NCBI GenBank assembly: GCA_023376005.1
Contig: CM042138.1
Location: forward strand, 89,951,991-90,015,990
Direction of reading: 5' to 3'
DNA length: 64,000 nucleotides
Origin: Doryteuthis pealeii
Taxonomy: Eukaryota > Mollusca > Cephalopoda > Myopsida > Loliginidae
The translations under genes were made by a program, and so were the position numbers. Below, one piece after another: positions 22,606-33,686 of this stretch. The notes beneath the pieces are model-generated. The model saw only the letters and a program-made list of their open reading frames with translations. It made no database searches and was not told where the DNA came from. The number at the start of each line of letters is the position of its first letter. The first letter of the stretch is position 1.

Positions 22606-23214
22606 GAAAATCGTTGCTAAGTGTGACTTGATTATAAAACCTATTCAATTGATTGAATAACCACTGATAGTTGATTAAAACATTACCTTTACTGTAGAGA
22701 TTAATTTGCTTTTTAATTCAGAATATCTTTGCAGTGTAGAGGGGCAAGGAATTTACTCTCTCTATACTATGTTGTATATTCTTTCTTCTATTATTCTTCT
22801 GCTCATCTTTGGTATCTTACGTTCTTCTTCTAGCGTCTGGACTTCGTCTTGGGGACTTCGTGTCTGGTCTTCCATTGGGGATTTCTCTTTATCAGAAGCC
22901 CTGTGTCATTGGTAGTTTTTAGATAATAACCCAAGACTTCGATTTGCTTTAGATAATATTTTATTCCGAAATCCCCACCAGACTACCTGCGCAGATTGAG
23001 TCGGCCGTGCGCTTAACACGACTTACCACTTTCGTGGTTTGGCCGATACTGACCTAAACTCTGTTTCTAATCTAAACCGGAAGAGGGTCTTCTCCACCGA
23101 TTCTCACTGTATCCACCGGAAGGAGGATCAGGATGAGGTCAAGCTTTGTCACTCAATCTTTCAACAGCCATTTTGGTTTCTACACTACTGTAAATAAGTG
23201 TTAGGGTACTAACA
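22606..23214. other. GC-richer unassigned block
   Basis: 22700-23200 has CT-rich and mixed sequence (GACTTCGTCTTGGGGACTTC, ACCGGAAGAGGGTCTTC) unlike the AT-rich flanks. A 69-codon frame at 22706-22915 has no domain. Possibly LTR or UTR-like DNA. Confidence 0.3.
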
Positions 23215-23645
23215 ATTATGTAACAACTAAACGGCATCTAGTACTGAGGTTCCAATTCTTCAAAGGGTGTTGTACCCTTTCATTGCCATTACTCTCATTT
23301 CACTCTGACCCGGAGTGGTAGTACCTACATGGGTCAAATAGATCTGTCAAAATTATTCGTATTCGATAGGACCTCGAAGAAACAATAAAAATCTCTTAAG
23401 AAACAACAATATAAAAACGTACAATGAACGTGATTTCCTAACCTCTAGGTGTAAAATAACCCTAGACAGGTTGATATGCTGTTAAAATCAATTAGTCAAT
23501 CAATCAATCAATTTTGTGTTTACACTCTCTCGCAATTAACTCGGGTGATCAATTCCAAATCAGCAAACAGCCACGGGCCCTGGAAACCTTTACGCATGAA
23601 ATAACCCTAGAAAGGTTGACATGCCGTTAAACTAATCAAGTCAAG
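23215..23645 (+). repeat. ATGCCG-tail retroposon copies (two tails)
   Basis: ACTCTGACCCGGAGTGGTAG body; tails AATAACCCTAGACAGGTTGA at about 23456 and AATAACCCTAGAAAGGTTGA at about 23600, each followed by ATGC.GTTAAA and a short simple tail. Two retroposition events side by side. Confidence 0.55.
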
Positions 23646-23759
23646 TTAATAACATGATGCAATAGCAAAAAGGCAGACTTTTACATGCCGTAAAAAATTA
23701 ACCAACCGAAAAGCAAAATCTATTTAAACATCAGTAAATAATCGTTTGAGGTGTTTTAT

Positions 23760-24240
23760 TATTAATTTCATTTTGGTTGTTTTTATCACACATTTTCAGT
23801 GACTAAGTTCAGAAAAAAATTTAGTTGAAAAAAAAAATGCTAGAATAATTGTAGAAAAAAGAAAGAAAATCATTATAAAAATAGAAGAAAATTGTTTTAA
23901 ATTAATAGAAAAATTATAGAAAATATTAAGAAAAATTAGAAGAAAAATAATAGAAAAAATAGAAAAATGAAAAAAAATATATTAGAAATATAGTAGAAAA
24001 ATAATACAAAAAATCTAGTAGAAAAATATTAGTTGAAAAAATTAGTAGAAAAAAATAAGTTGAAAATATTTAGTAGAAAAAATTATTTGAAAAAATTAAT
24101 TGAAAATATTTGGTAGAATAATTGTAGAAAAAATCGAAAAATCGAAAAAAATTAGAAAAATTGAAAACTTATAGAAAAGAGGAAAACTTGTCGGAAAAAG
24201 TAGAAAAATAATTGAAAATAGAGAAAACCTACTAAATTTA
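23760..24240. repeat. Degenerate TAGAAAAA-type low-complexity array
   Basis: About 480 bp of variations on TAGAAAAAATA and TTGAAAAAATT with no clean period. No coding potential. Confidence 0.7.
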
Positions 24241-24289
24241 TTTTCTTCCTGCTAATTAACACTAGGTTTGACCTTCTGTTTAAAATTGT

Positions 24290-24730
24290 TGTGTAGGGGC
24301 CAAGTTGAGTTGTAGTAGTAGTTGTTTAGAAGTAGTAGCCGTCGTTGGTTCACAGTAACAACATACGAAAGTCGTATAGTAAAAAAGGTGTTGTTTATAA
24401 CTTTCTAGGCTCATGGGTTCTTTTTCAGAGAGAAGGAGAGTGTGAGAGTAAGATCAAGCTGTTCTATCGTAAATTACGTTCATGTGCGCTGTTCGTTGCT
24501 ACTCTAGACATGTCACGACGGAGCCCCAACAAACACGTCCGACCCTTCTCGGGTCCGGTGAAAGAGAGGCCGAATTTTCTTTACTTCCGTTTGTGGTCCC
24601 GGGGGTGGGGGAAAGGTCACATTCGCTTCCGCTGATAACTTGAACTTCCATTTTCATTTTTCAATCTAGTTCCGGGGTCATTGGTCGGTCGATGGCTGGC
24701 ACCCTTCCAAACTTTGACCTCTTTTTGTTC
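24290..24730. other. CpG-rich, GC-richer island of unknown role
   Basis: Clear rise in GC and CpG (TGTCACGACGGAGCC, ACGTCCGACCCTTCTCGGG, ACTTCCGTTTGTGGTCCCGG). The plus frame 24345-24635 (96 codons) has no recognisable domain. Could be a promoter, a UTR exon or the LTR of an unseen element. Confidence 0.3.
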
Positions 24731-25149
24731 TTATTTCTTTTTCTTCTCTTTCTCCAGAAATCCGATTACCGTTTTATTTTCAATCCCCAAATTCTTCGTA
24801 GACCATAGTAATTACACTACTAATCTTCACCTATGCAGTTGAGGTGCTGATATGGGATCAGCAAAAACAAGACGGAAAATTCATTCTTTTTCTTTAAAAA
24901 TAAATGTACGAACTGATTTGTCTGGTATGTTACATTACGATATGAATATATCGAATAACATGTGATTTTAGAGTCTTGGTTGGACGGAAGATTTTTGAAC
25001 ATATTTTCGTATTTTCCTTGTATGAAAATCTTTTCATTTTTTTTTCAGTGTTTTAATTCACAATTGATACCACAACAAAGCAAATGAAAAATGACTTAGA
25101 AAAACAAAACAAACAAACACCCCCCCCCACAAACAAAGAAAAATACCAA
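24731..25149. other. Non-coding region beyond the gene A 3' end
   Basis: T-rich then mixed DNA; C-tract at 25121-25129. No gene seen. Confidence 0.5.
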
Positions 25150-25298
25150 AGGTGAATTTATGAAACCACACTTTATTGTACAATGTTTCAAGTTACATAG
25201 AAAATGAAGACTTGAAATTTCATTCTGATGTTTCGTATTGTATTGAAGAGGTCAAAGGTCTTTCTCAAAGTTGGTAATTATGGAGTGAACGAAATAAT
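25150..25298 (-). other. Gene A non-coding 3' UTR exon with poly(A) signal
   Basis: The acceptor GACATTTCAG precedes 25298 and an AATAAA signal (minus strand) lies at 25172-25177. The stretch aligns with 54500-54642 downstream of gene B, with shared blocks around AAGACCTTTGACCTCTTCA and the poly(A) region, while the surrounding intron DNA does not align. This shows a conserved terminal exon reached through a 1.75-kb intron beginning 38 nt after the stop. The cleavage site is estimated. Confidence 0.75.
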
Positions 25299-25349
25299 CT
25301 GAAATGTCAATACAAATAAAGGCGTTAAGTATAGCTGAGAATTTGGGAA

Positions 25350-25356
25350 AAATAAA

Positions 25357-25414
<58 letters not shown>

Positions 25415-25539
25415 CTTTCCAGCGTATTCATTTACAACAATAGTAAGCTGAACTATATGATATAAAATATTATCCATTAGATTTACAAGGTGTAAGGAGT
25501 TTACTCAATGTATTTTTCTGCATAGAAACGCGCGTGGGT

Positions 25540-25595
<56 letters not shown>

Positions 25596-25602
25596 CTATC
25601 TA

Positions 25603-25633
<31 letters not shown>

Positions 25634-26340
25634 ATATATATATATATTAATATTTAATTAATGATATAGTTTTTTTAATAAAATGCTGATAGTTATTTTT
25701 TGATTCAAACAAAAAAGAAAAACTATAGGTTGTATTCATATTATTTATACCGAGTTTTTTTTATCATTATTCTTATGGTTCGATTTAAGAAGGCTTTCAT
25801 CCAGGCATCACCTGTACCCTTGCCTAAAAGAAGTAACAACTGTGTTAATTATTTAGCGCCTAAACCATCTTTCAAGGAGTTAGCTAAGTAACATGATCAA
25901 TATTTGCACCCACCCTTCGTGGGGTTCGGTTATTATGTGTCACCTCCCCCACACACATTAAAGATTTTTGGCCTCATCTACAGCACGTATTAGTAGTCAA
26001 CTGTTAATAACATTTCTTTCTTTTTCTATTTCGATTGTTCCCGGTCACTCAATGCACCACTGGTACTACCTATTTCATAGTCGGATCATCGGCCACTAAA
26101 TCAGTAACCCAACAGATTTTTGTCTGGTGAGGAGAGTGGCTAGATACCATGCAGAACGAGAAAAAGGCCTGTAAAAGGCGAATGAAGTCCTTTGTTCAAC
26201 AGCTCTCTCGCACATTATCTCTAAAGTTCAATTGCTCCTCATCGCGACAGAGCCGTGTAAGCTTGGTTGAGTCAGAACCATGCCATTGGGAACATAAGTT
26301 CCGGTAGGGTCACTCTAAGACTCATCTAATTCTATCATAG
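25350..26340. repeat. Gene A last intron: microsatellites and unassigned DNA
   Basis: (TA)n at 25362-25413, (CA)n at 25540-25593, (CTAT)n at 25594-25630. About 26050-26280 is moderately GC-rich and unidentified. Confidence 0.6.
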
Positions 26341-26640
26341 CTGATTTTAACAGTTCTGTGGCACAGACTGGTCTCGATACTTTCTCTAACTTCCCAAGCG
26401 TCTTTTCCAGGCGTTTGGGAACCATTTTAAAGGCACCAATTACAGTGTACATATTACAGGTTTTCATCTCTCTATCAAGGTCAGGTATTTGTCCAGGTAA
26501 ACCCTTTTTTTAAAACTATTGCTAAAGAACCTATTGGAAGTGTAAGATCCACTAGTTAACAAGTATTTTCTTTTTGTTAATTCACCTGGCTTCGTCTATT
26601 GGCCGATATTGGGTGAACCATTTGTATTTCAAAGTCACAG
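26341..26640 (-). pseudogene. LINE C-terminal remnant in gene A intron
   Basis: Reversed, the segment parallels 38880-39260: a DLDREMK-like stretch, the phrase around NVYTVIGAFKMVPKRLEK, and LVETVPQNC-type text with frame breaks. Same LINE family as the larger copies at 38.8-40.7 kb. Confidence 0.45.
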
Positions 26641-26656
26641 AGCATTATTATTATTA

Positions 26657-26692
<36 letters not shown>

Positions 26693-26948
26693 CTCGAGTT
26701 TTTCACCAGCATAAACTAATGGTCTTTCACTGGAGGCTGAGTGACAACAAGTATCTTAGGTCTCCAGGACTCTTCTGAGTATTTAAGCTGATTCCAAAAA
26801 TGTTTTTGTCTGGATGGTCTCAATTCTTCTCTGATTTCCAGTTCCTCTAATCCTTTTCTAAGCTTTTGGTGGCCATTCCAAGTGCACCAATTATAATAGG
26901 TATAATTTTCATGCACATATTCTACAGCTTTTCCAATTCTCTGGCCAG

Positions 26949-26992
<44 letters not shown>

Positions 26993-26995
26993 CGA
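26641..26995 (-). pseudogene. LINE C-terminal remnant with (TAA)n 3' tail
   Basis: The minus frame at 26716-26916 reads YNWCTWNGHQKLRKGLEELE and SEESWRPKILVVTQP, matching the 38890-39090 copy (GTVPIK, LEDLDIRGR). It ends at a (TAA)n tract (26642-26696), the usual 3' tail of this LINE. Another (ATT)n lies at 26950-26990. Confidence 0.55.
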
Positions 26996-27054
26996 AAATG
27001 AAATTACAAATTGGATACATCTTTTAAAAATCATTTATCTATAATTTTACTTAC

Positions 27055-27574
27055 CGGTTTAATGTTGATGCATATCGTTCAGTGAAACATGTTTAGTAAA
27101 GCCCGTATCCAACAGCTCCATATGGGGCATGGTGGGTGGTGTGGCTAACGGAGGTGGCTCCAAGTCCATATCCAGCATAACCAAGTGGGTGATGAAGACC
27201 GTGAGAGACGGTGCTTACGGCTGCGGCTGGGTATCCCAAACCACCATAGAGACCACCATAGAGACCACCATATCCGTAAGGGGCGTGATGTGTGGTGTGG
27301 CTGACAGCTGTGGCTGCTGGATAGTGAAGGCCGTATCCAAGACCATAACCTCCGAGTCCGTATCCGGCATATCCGACTGGGTGATGAACAGTGCTTACAG
27401 AGGCAGCAGCAGGGTATCCCAAACCGCCGTAGAGACCACCATATGCGTAAGGAGCATGATGAGTGGTATGGCTAACGGCTGTGGCACCTAGACCCCCATA
27501 GAGACCTCCATATCCATGATGAGTTGTTTGTCTGTAAGTTGTAGCGCCTGGGTAGCCATATCCACCCAAAACAC
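27055..27574 (-). CDS. Gene A exon with the whole mature repeat region
   Basis: The acceptor TTCTAG precedes 27574 and the donor CCG|GTAAGT follows 27055. The reading frame runs from the split Gly codon through VLGGYGYPG to the TAA at 27093-27095, leaving 38 nt of 3' UTR before the donor. About six Ala/His modules are present: a degenerate first (TTYRQTTHH), three SHTTHHAP modules and two shorter variants (VSTVHHP and VSTVSHGLHHP). The C-terminus GAVGYGLY is identical to that of gene B. The frame has no upstream ATG in this exon, so the protein must begin in an earlier exon. Confidence 0.88.
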
Positions 27575-27986
27575 CTAGAAGTTGAGAAAATGTTATGCAA
27601 GAATAGAAATAATTGTGTTTGAGTCGAGGAAGGAGGGAAGGAAGGACGAAAGGAAAGAAGGTGGAAGGACAGGAGAAAGAAGGGGAGGGAGGAATGGTGG
27701 AAGGAATATGAAGAGAATAAATATATGTATAAAAAAAAGAAAAAATAATAAAAATATTAGGAGGTAAAAGACAAGAAGAAAAGAAAGAGAAATTAAAAGA
27801 ATTATATAAAAAATAAATTTGGATAACTGAAGAACGAAAGAATAAAAAAGGAAAAGATCAGAATCTAATGAACAAATGAAAGAAAAACACAGAAAAAAAA
27901 AGAAAGGAAGAAAAAAGAAAGCAAAAAGAAAGAAAAAAAAATATTGATGAACGAAAAGGACAGAAAAGTTAGTTCAGAAGTCAGTT

Positions 27987-28018
<32 letters not shown>

Positions 28019-30017
28019 ACTGTGAAGAACAGAAAGATAAAATTAAAAAGGAAGAAGAAACAGAATAATTAAGGAACAGAAAGAAAGAAAGAAAGAAAGA
28101 AAGAAAAAGACAAAATTGTGGCTGATATATTCAAAGTTTCTTGAAAAATTGGAGAAATATGACAAATGGCAGCAAAATCTGAGAATGATTTGCAAATTAG
28201 TTTAAACAAACATTTAATCAAAATTTGCGAACGAATTTTTCTTTTGAAAAAAAAAAAAATATAGTCCATGGCTAATATCTGTGCTGATACAAAGGTGAAC
28301 CAAAAGTTTAGCAATATTATATCCCGTGATAGTTTGCGGGGACGTATATAATGTGACCTAAGCAATTCAAGCCCGGGAAGGTACCCCCTCGCTGTGGTTG
28401 GTACGATACAATGGTTGCTAGTTGGTGCGTTGACATGTTATGCATTGCTTCACTTCGTGTTTGGTCTAAAAGCGCACAAATGAACGTGCAAGGTAGTCTA
28501 ATTCGAGAAATTCTGCTTTACATTGCGGAAGTAACAAATAACATCTATAAAGCACAAAAGTTGAAGGTGCAGTTTATCGCTCTACAGCAAGAAGGCAGTT
28601 CAAAATATTTCGCTCGGACTGCAAGAAACTTGAACAACAGGCCGGCTCAAGTTGACCTAAAACCATAGATTCCAAGACCGTGTTTCAAGCAATTGAGGAA
28701 ACTATCAGGCGATCTCGACAACTCACAGTTCAGTATGATTAGTCACCTTCATTGCATCGGCAAAAGCAACTGTTATATATATATATTATAGCATTTTTCT
28801 TTTAAACATGTTTTGTTAAACTCTACTGACAATTCTTGTCGGACGAGTTTTTGTTTGATCCTTTCAAACTGTCTGGCCATCTTTTTAATATCCGGGTTGA
28901 ATTGGTGTAGCAATCCACCAAAGGTTATTTCACGAGCACTTTCTGCACGTTTTTGTGCCATCATAAGGTATGAACTGGTGGAACGTTTCCGTTGTCTAGC
29001 TTTTAAAACAAGCAGTAGCAGTAGGAATTAGTAGTAGCAGGGGCTCACAAGTTCCGTTTAAACGAACAGTTGCAGTAGAAATTTGTAGGGTAGGGGTGGG
29101 GCTCACAAGTTTATAAGAATGTAAGGGGAATGGTGGAAGGAGGATTGGCGGGAAATTATCGGCATTTGAGGACATGTTAACTGGTTTCAAAGTTTATCTT
29201 GTTTGAGGTGGTTTGTTTTGTTTGATATATAAAGGCGTATATATCAAACAAAACACAAATTTGACACTCTGTATTTCTCGATTAACATTGCAGATTTATA
29301 AAACATTCAAATATTTACATAGACAAATAATATAATCATTGAAGTTACTCACCTGGAAGGAGGGCGTAGGCGTAGTTGCTCAAGGCAATAACTGGAAGAA
29401 AGAAAAAAAAAGAAATTGCCAACTATAAAGTAAGAAATAAAATTATAACAAAAATATAACAATAAATTTGAACTTTTCCCGATCAACTATCCAATGGAAA
29501 ACTGCAATCCTTGAAAAAGACAATAAATTTGACCACCCTTCACAATTTACTGCTTGATAGGAAATAACCCTGGACGGGTTAACGTGCCGTTAAAATCTCT
29601 CAGTCAATCAGCCAATGAATTAAAGGTTGAGCAATCACGATTGTGAAGGCCCATTAACGAGGATTTTCTTAATGTCACGGGTGCTCTAGGCACCATACCC
29701 AAGAGATTCAAGATGTTTCTAAAACGGTTCAGAATTCTATATGGCATTGGAACTAACCAAAAGTCTTTGAATCCTTAGAATTGCACATCTTTTAAGAAGA
29801 ATAAATAACGGCTTAGATAACTGATCCGACACTGACTTAGAAAGAACACTGTGCGAATAATCTGCATACTAGCAGGACCTGTGGATATACTAAAGTATGA
29901 TTATTTAATCATTACAACGTTTGATATATTTACTTAAGAGCTATTGCATCTCTTAATGGTATAATTATAAACCAAACACTACTTACCTGCCAACAAGGTG
30001 ATAATTTTCGCTGCCAT
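27093..30017 (-). CDS. Suckerin-like secreted structural protein, gene A (183 aa, three coding exons)
   Basis: Coding exons on the minus strand are 29987-30017, 29353-29391 and 27093-27574; both introns are phase 1 with GT/AG ends, and the sum is 552 nt. The first 20 residues (MAAKIITLLAVIALSNYAYA) form a clean signal peptide ending in A-Y-A. The mature chain alternates Ala/Thr/Val/Ser/His modules such as AATAVSHTTHHAP with Gly/Tyr/Leu modules such as YGGLYGGLGYP; it has no Cys. This is the M1/M2 block architecture of suckerins, which form beta-sheet-reinforced sucker ring teeth in squid and cuttlefish. It starts at the only ATG that gives a signal peptide, just after a splice acceptor. Paralogous to the gene at 55.8-61.5 kb. 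The family call is by composition and module order; the exact suckerin orthologue cannot be named from this window. A generic Gly/Tyr-rich cuticle or shell-matrix protein is the alternative. Confidence 0.85.
27590..28110 (+). repeat. 500-bp polypurine block upstream of gene A large exon
   Basis: GAAGG, GAAA and AAAG runs dominate the plus strand (for example (GAAA)n at 27989-28018 and 28078-28107). On the transcribed strand this is a very long polypyrimidine region ending just before the acceptor at 27575. Confidence 0.75.
28111..29215. other. Gene A second intron: unassigned open frames
   Basis: A plus frame at 28411-28668 (85 codons) and a minus frame at 28773-28964 (REITFGGLLHQFNPDIKKMA) have biased, protein-like composition. 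No domain is recognised and both sit in an intron. Probably remnants of a mobile element. Confidence 0.35.
29216..29252. repeat. Short hairpin
   Basis: TTTGTTTGATATATA / TATATATCAAACAAA around AAGGCG. Confidence 0.6.
29353..29391 (-). CDS. Gene A 39-nt exon: end of signal peptide
   Basis: The acceptor TTCTTCCAG abuts 29391 and the donor CAG|GTGAGT follows 29353. It encodes (V)IALSNYAYALLP(G), the hydrophobic end and cleavage site of the signal peptide, and is phase 1 on both sides. The paralogue has an exon of exactly the same length at 59986-60024, which strongly supports it as real despite its size. Confidence 0.85.
29555..29615 (+). repeat. ATGCCG-tail retroposon end
   Basis: GAAATAACCCTGGACGGG, then TTAACGTGCCGTTAAAATC and a TCAGTCAATCAGCC tail. 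Confidence 0.45.
29870..29950 (-). mobile_element. Helitron-2 3' end
   Basis: Starts ACTAGCAGGACCTGTGGATA (reverse of ...CAGGTCCTGCTAGT) with a degenerate hairpin, and stops after about 75 bp, next to gene A start exon. Confidence 0.55.
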
Positions 30018-30037
30018 AGTTTCTGTTGATTAGAAAT
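29987..30037 (-). CDS. Gene A start exon (20 nt 5' UTR plus 31 nt coding)
   Basis: The acceptor TTTTACAG precedes 30037. The exon holds a short leader, the ATG at 30017 and ten codons (MAAKIITLLA) plus one base before the donor GCAG|GTAAGT. Leader and coding parts align with 61488-61538 in gene B. The acceptor just before the ATG shows that a separate non-coding first exon lies upstream. Confidence 0.82.
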
Positions 30038-30114
30038 CTGTAAAATAAAGCAAGAAATCATGATTTTAAAAACTTTATATACAAATACCAATGCCATCCG
30101 ACCTAGTTCAGATG

Positions 30115-30345
30115 AAGGATGGATGTGTGCGATGTAATGGTTATTGTCGTAGAAAATGGACAAGTTCAAATCCTGAAACGAGGCTGTTTGTATTTCGCAA
30201 ATACCCATGGGAAATGAATGAATACTAATATTATTTATTCAGCTATGGATGAATAGTAGAACAGTCTATGAGAAGGAAAACTCTGAATTCAAAAGCTGTT
30301 AATCTACTCTTAAGAAATTGACATTGTACGGAGGGGTTGGTAACT
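30115..30345 (+). mobile_element. SINE-A copy in gene A first intron
   Basis: GTGTGCGATGTAATGGTTAT head, AAGTTCAAATCCTGAAACGA, CATGGGAAATGAATGAATAC and the end GTACGGAGGGGTTGGTAACT. Confidence 0.65.
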
Positions 30346-30654
30346 ATGTATAAATATATAAAAATAAAAGTTATAAATGTGTTTTGTAATAAATTTGGGA
30401 AAACAAGGACAGAACGGGGTACTTCATATTCCGCAGACCTCATGAACTGGAGTCTTTTTTTTCTTTACCAATATGCCAGCTTGCAAAATCAAAAAAAGAA
30501 ATGCCATCAGTGTATTGCCCACACCAAAATTGGTGGTGTCCTGGATACTACACAAAATTGTATCCGGTGGTGAGGCTCCAGATCTGGAAGTGTGGAGTAC
30601 GCCATCATCGCCGTTACCCACAGATTCATCCTACGCAAGAGTTGTAATATCTAT

Positions 30655-30710
30655 TAGAGTTCCATCTATGGACCAAATATAAATTCTATAAGGCGAGTGA
30701 GTATATATAT

Positions 30711-30788
<78 letters not shown>

Positions 30789-30988
30789 GTGTGTGTGTGT
30801 GTCACTGCTATTCAGCAACTCCTGCAACACTATCGTTGCCAAACTGTATTGGTATTTTTGTGCCTTTCCATTGGAACACAACAGCAGTAGACCTGCTACT
30901 TGGGTGACAGCTCATCCTCCATATGAAACCCATGCTACGTAGTTCTATGTTTTTGGACACTACGCCATCGTATCTAGTTGACGATGGA

Positions 30989-31032
<44 letters not shown>

Positions 31033-31170
31033 TGTGTGTGCTATATTTGCAAATAAATAGTGCTCAATAATATCGGCGGAGCATGTATATATAATTTAGG
31101 TTAGTGTGGACATGAAGTCAACGGCGTTTGGTTATCGACAGTTTCTCGCCAATGCAATTTTCAAATCAAA

Positions 31171-31217
<47 letters not shown>

Positions 31218-31384
31218 AATGAAGTTAGTAACATTCTAATCTTGTCAGTAGTAAAATTCTAGTAGAAATTTTTCAAAAACGCAGTCATTTACTAAACTTA
31301 ACATGACAAATGGCTAAAATTATGGAGCACCCAGTGAAAATGTAATGTTGTTAGCCTAGAAAGCTAACCATTTGGATATTTCAT
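30655..31384. repeat. Tandem duplication, unit 1
   Basis: Starts CATCTATGGACCAAATATAA, includes (TA)n(TG)n, CTATTCAGCAACTCCTGCAA, ACATGAAGTCAACGGCGTTT and ends at GGATATTTCATTG. The whole order recurs in unit 2. Confidence 0.75.
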
Positions 31385-31424
31385 TGTATCCATCTATGGA
31401 TCAAATATTATTCTATAAGGCGAG

Positions 31425-31459
<35 letters not shown>

Positions 31460-31876
31460 GTGTGTGTGTGTGAGTGCGTGCGTGCGTGCGTGTGTCACTG
31501 CTATTCAGCAACTCCTGCAACACTATCGTTGCCAAACTGCATTGGTATTTTTGTGCCTTTCCTTTGAACACAACAGCAGTAGACCTGCTACTTGGGTGAC
31601 AGCTCATCCTCCATATGAAACCCATGCTACGTAGTTCTACGTTTTTTGACACTACACCATCGTATCTAGTTGACGATGGATGCAAATCATATATATATTA
31701 ATGTATATATATATATATATATAGTGTGTGTGTGTATGTGTATGTGCTATATTCGTAAGTAAATAGTGCTCAATAATGTCGGTGGAGCATGTATATATAA
31801 GTTAGGGTAGTGTGGACATGAAGTCAACGGCGTTTGGTTACCGTCAGTTTCTCGGCAATGCATTTTTCAAACCAAA

Positions 31877-31935
<59 letters not shown>

Positions 31936-32125
31936 ATGTTTGTAAATATTAATAAAAATGAAGTAGCTACATCCTAACCTTGTCAGTAGTAAAATGCTAG
32001 AAAAATTTAGCAAAAACGCAGTCATTTACTAAATTTAACATGGCAGAAGGTTAAACTTATGGAGCACTCAGTGAAAATGTAGTGTTGTTTGCCTAGAAAG
32101 CTAACCATTTGGATATTTCATTGGT
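31385..32125. repeat. Tandem duplication, unit 2
   Basis: Same block order as unit 1 with a few per cent substitutions and different microsatellite lengths. Lies wholly in gene A first intron, some 140 bp from the putative first exon. Confidence 0.75.
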
Positions 32126-32260
32126 TTCACTGATTCTGATATAAAGATGAAATGTTTGTGTGCATTAAAGGACATATATCTTTCGAGAAAAATAAGATGG
32201 TTTCGAAGTTCTAAAAAAATGAGCTAAGACGAAGTCAAAAGAAAAAGTAAAAGGTCTCAC

Positions 32261-32300
32261 CGGAGATGGAGAGTCAAGCAATGGCTGGTCAAAGCAGAGA
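32261..32300 (-). other. Gene A putative non-coding first exon
   Basis: A donor CTCCG|GTGAGACC lies at 32260/32261 on the minus strand. With the TATA box at 32328-32334, transcription would start near 32300, giving a leader of about 40 nt with no upstream ATG. It would splice over about 2.2 kb to the acceptor at 30037. Inferred from signals only. Confidence 0.6.
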
Positions 32301-32327
32301 CTACCAAGTGAAACTTTTGCCGAATCG

Positions 32328-32334
32328 TTTTATA
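32328..32334 (-). promoter_or_regulatory. TATA box of gene A
   Basis: TATAAAA on the minus strand, in the context CCCTATAAAACG, lies 68 nt before the first-exon donor. A TATA-driven promoter would suit a highly expressed, tissue-specific secreted structural protein, but that is inference. Confidence 0.6.
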
Positions 32335-32344
32335 GGGAAAAGAG

Positions 32345-33389
32345 ACGGTTGATTTGTGGTGAAACTGGTTAAAAAAAAACCCCGACTTTGATGTCAAAAG
32401 TTAATCACTGAAATAACTAAACCTCATGGGAAATATGTCATTGACCTGTCTGCACTGAATTGTTTTGTTTTGTTTGTTTTATTTATATGTTTCACCTCAA
32501 TGATAGAAATCAATAGTTAGATAAATATAACTGACTGTCCGCGCGGTCCCAGATTCGTTTAAACAATTGTTAATGATTTCAAAGTAATTAAAGAACCCGA
32601 AACGTGCATTAATTACTGATAGGATATAATTAGCCGTCTATAAGTAATTGTTGTTGGTACGTCCGCTCTGGGAATGCAAAGGAAATCTTTAACGAATGTA
32701 TAAAATTGTAAATTAGGGGCATTGTAATTCAATTTCCACTACTGGTTTTGCGGGAATCGGCAATCAAAGTATCGTTAATGAAACTATTTAATAAAAGAAA
32801 AAAAAAAGAAGGAAAATAAGAAAATAAACACTGTTCGTTTATTGTTTTGTTCTTTAAAAAAAAAAGACAATGCTCAATAAAAGGCATAACAATGAAATGT
32901 CGAAAAGGCTGAAAAACCGGCATTATGACGGTTAATTTTAATTGATGAATAGAAAAGCACCAAATATCTTGGTTGTTACGTGAGATAAAATATACACCGT
33001 TAAGTGTTGAATCTATTAAGTCGTTTATTTCGATAAAACAATCTGCTGAAAATAAAATCACAGAATTTATTCGATACAACATTCTCAGACGGTGATTAGT
33101 GTATGAATATACAGTATGTATTATATAAACCAAGAAATATATTCATGAGTAAATTACCAATACCTAATTTCTTGGTAGTTAACTTCTGTCGGTAATTCAG
33201 TCCCTCAAACCAGCTTTACGAATGCAACACTTTTCATTATTTATTACCCTGAGTCTTTCAGTATTTTTTCCGACTGTAAAAATTGTGCCTCATTTAGTTT
33301 ATTTTACATTGTCTTGTTTTCGTTGAGTCGTAAACTTCTAAACATCTAAGCACAGACACTTACACAGAAGATATATTATATCATATTTA
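32345..33389. other. Upstream region of gene A
   Basis: AT-rich, with a unique patch at 32530-32700 (CTGTCCGCGCGGTCCCAGAT, GGTACGTCCGCTCTGGGAAT) that may hold regulatory sites. The minus frame at 32729-33133 (134 codons, Ser/Phe/Ile-rich) has no domain, and its start and end lie in A/T runs. Confidence 0.4.
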
Positions 33390-33686
33390 TCTATCTCACT
33401 AGAAAAAAATGCACCTTCAGGCGCGATGTTTTTTTAAAGTTTTAATATCATAAGCTATATCAAACCATAAAAAAATAACGAAACTAAATAAGAATGCATA
33501 TAAAACATTGCACTTATTTTCATTCTATGTTAATTTATTTCAATATAGACTAAAAGCAGCCAGCCAAGAAGATATACTTCTGAGTTGGAATGAAAACTCA
33601 CAAAATCTGCTTGGAAAATTTCCTAAAATCCCAGACAATAATACCCAAACATATTTAAGAGCTAACAAGACAATAATCCGGGACAG

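Noticed and set aside
27129..27491. Plus-strand frames opposite both suckerin-like exons (also 55835-56290)
   Set aside because: They are antisense shadows of a repetitive GC-rich coding exon; the minus frame has the signal peptide, splice sites and module structure.
28411..28668. 85-codon plus frame in gene A intron as a nested gene
   Set aside because: No domain, no promoter or poly(A) signal; more likely mobile-element debris.
32729..33133. 134-codon minus frame upstream of gene A
   Set aside because: Biased to Phe, Ile, Ser and Leu from AT-rich DNA; no domain, no splice context and no copy elsewhere in the window.
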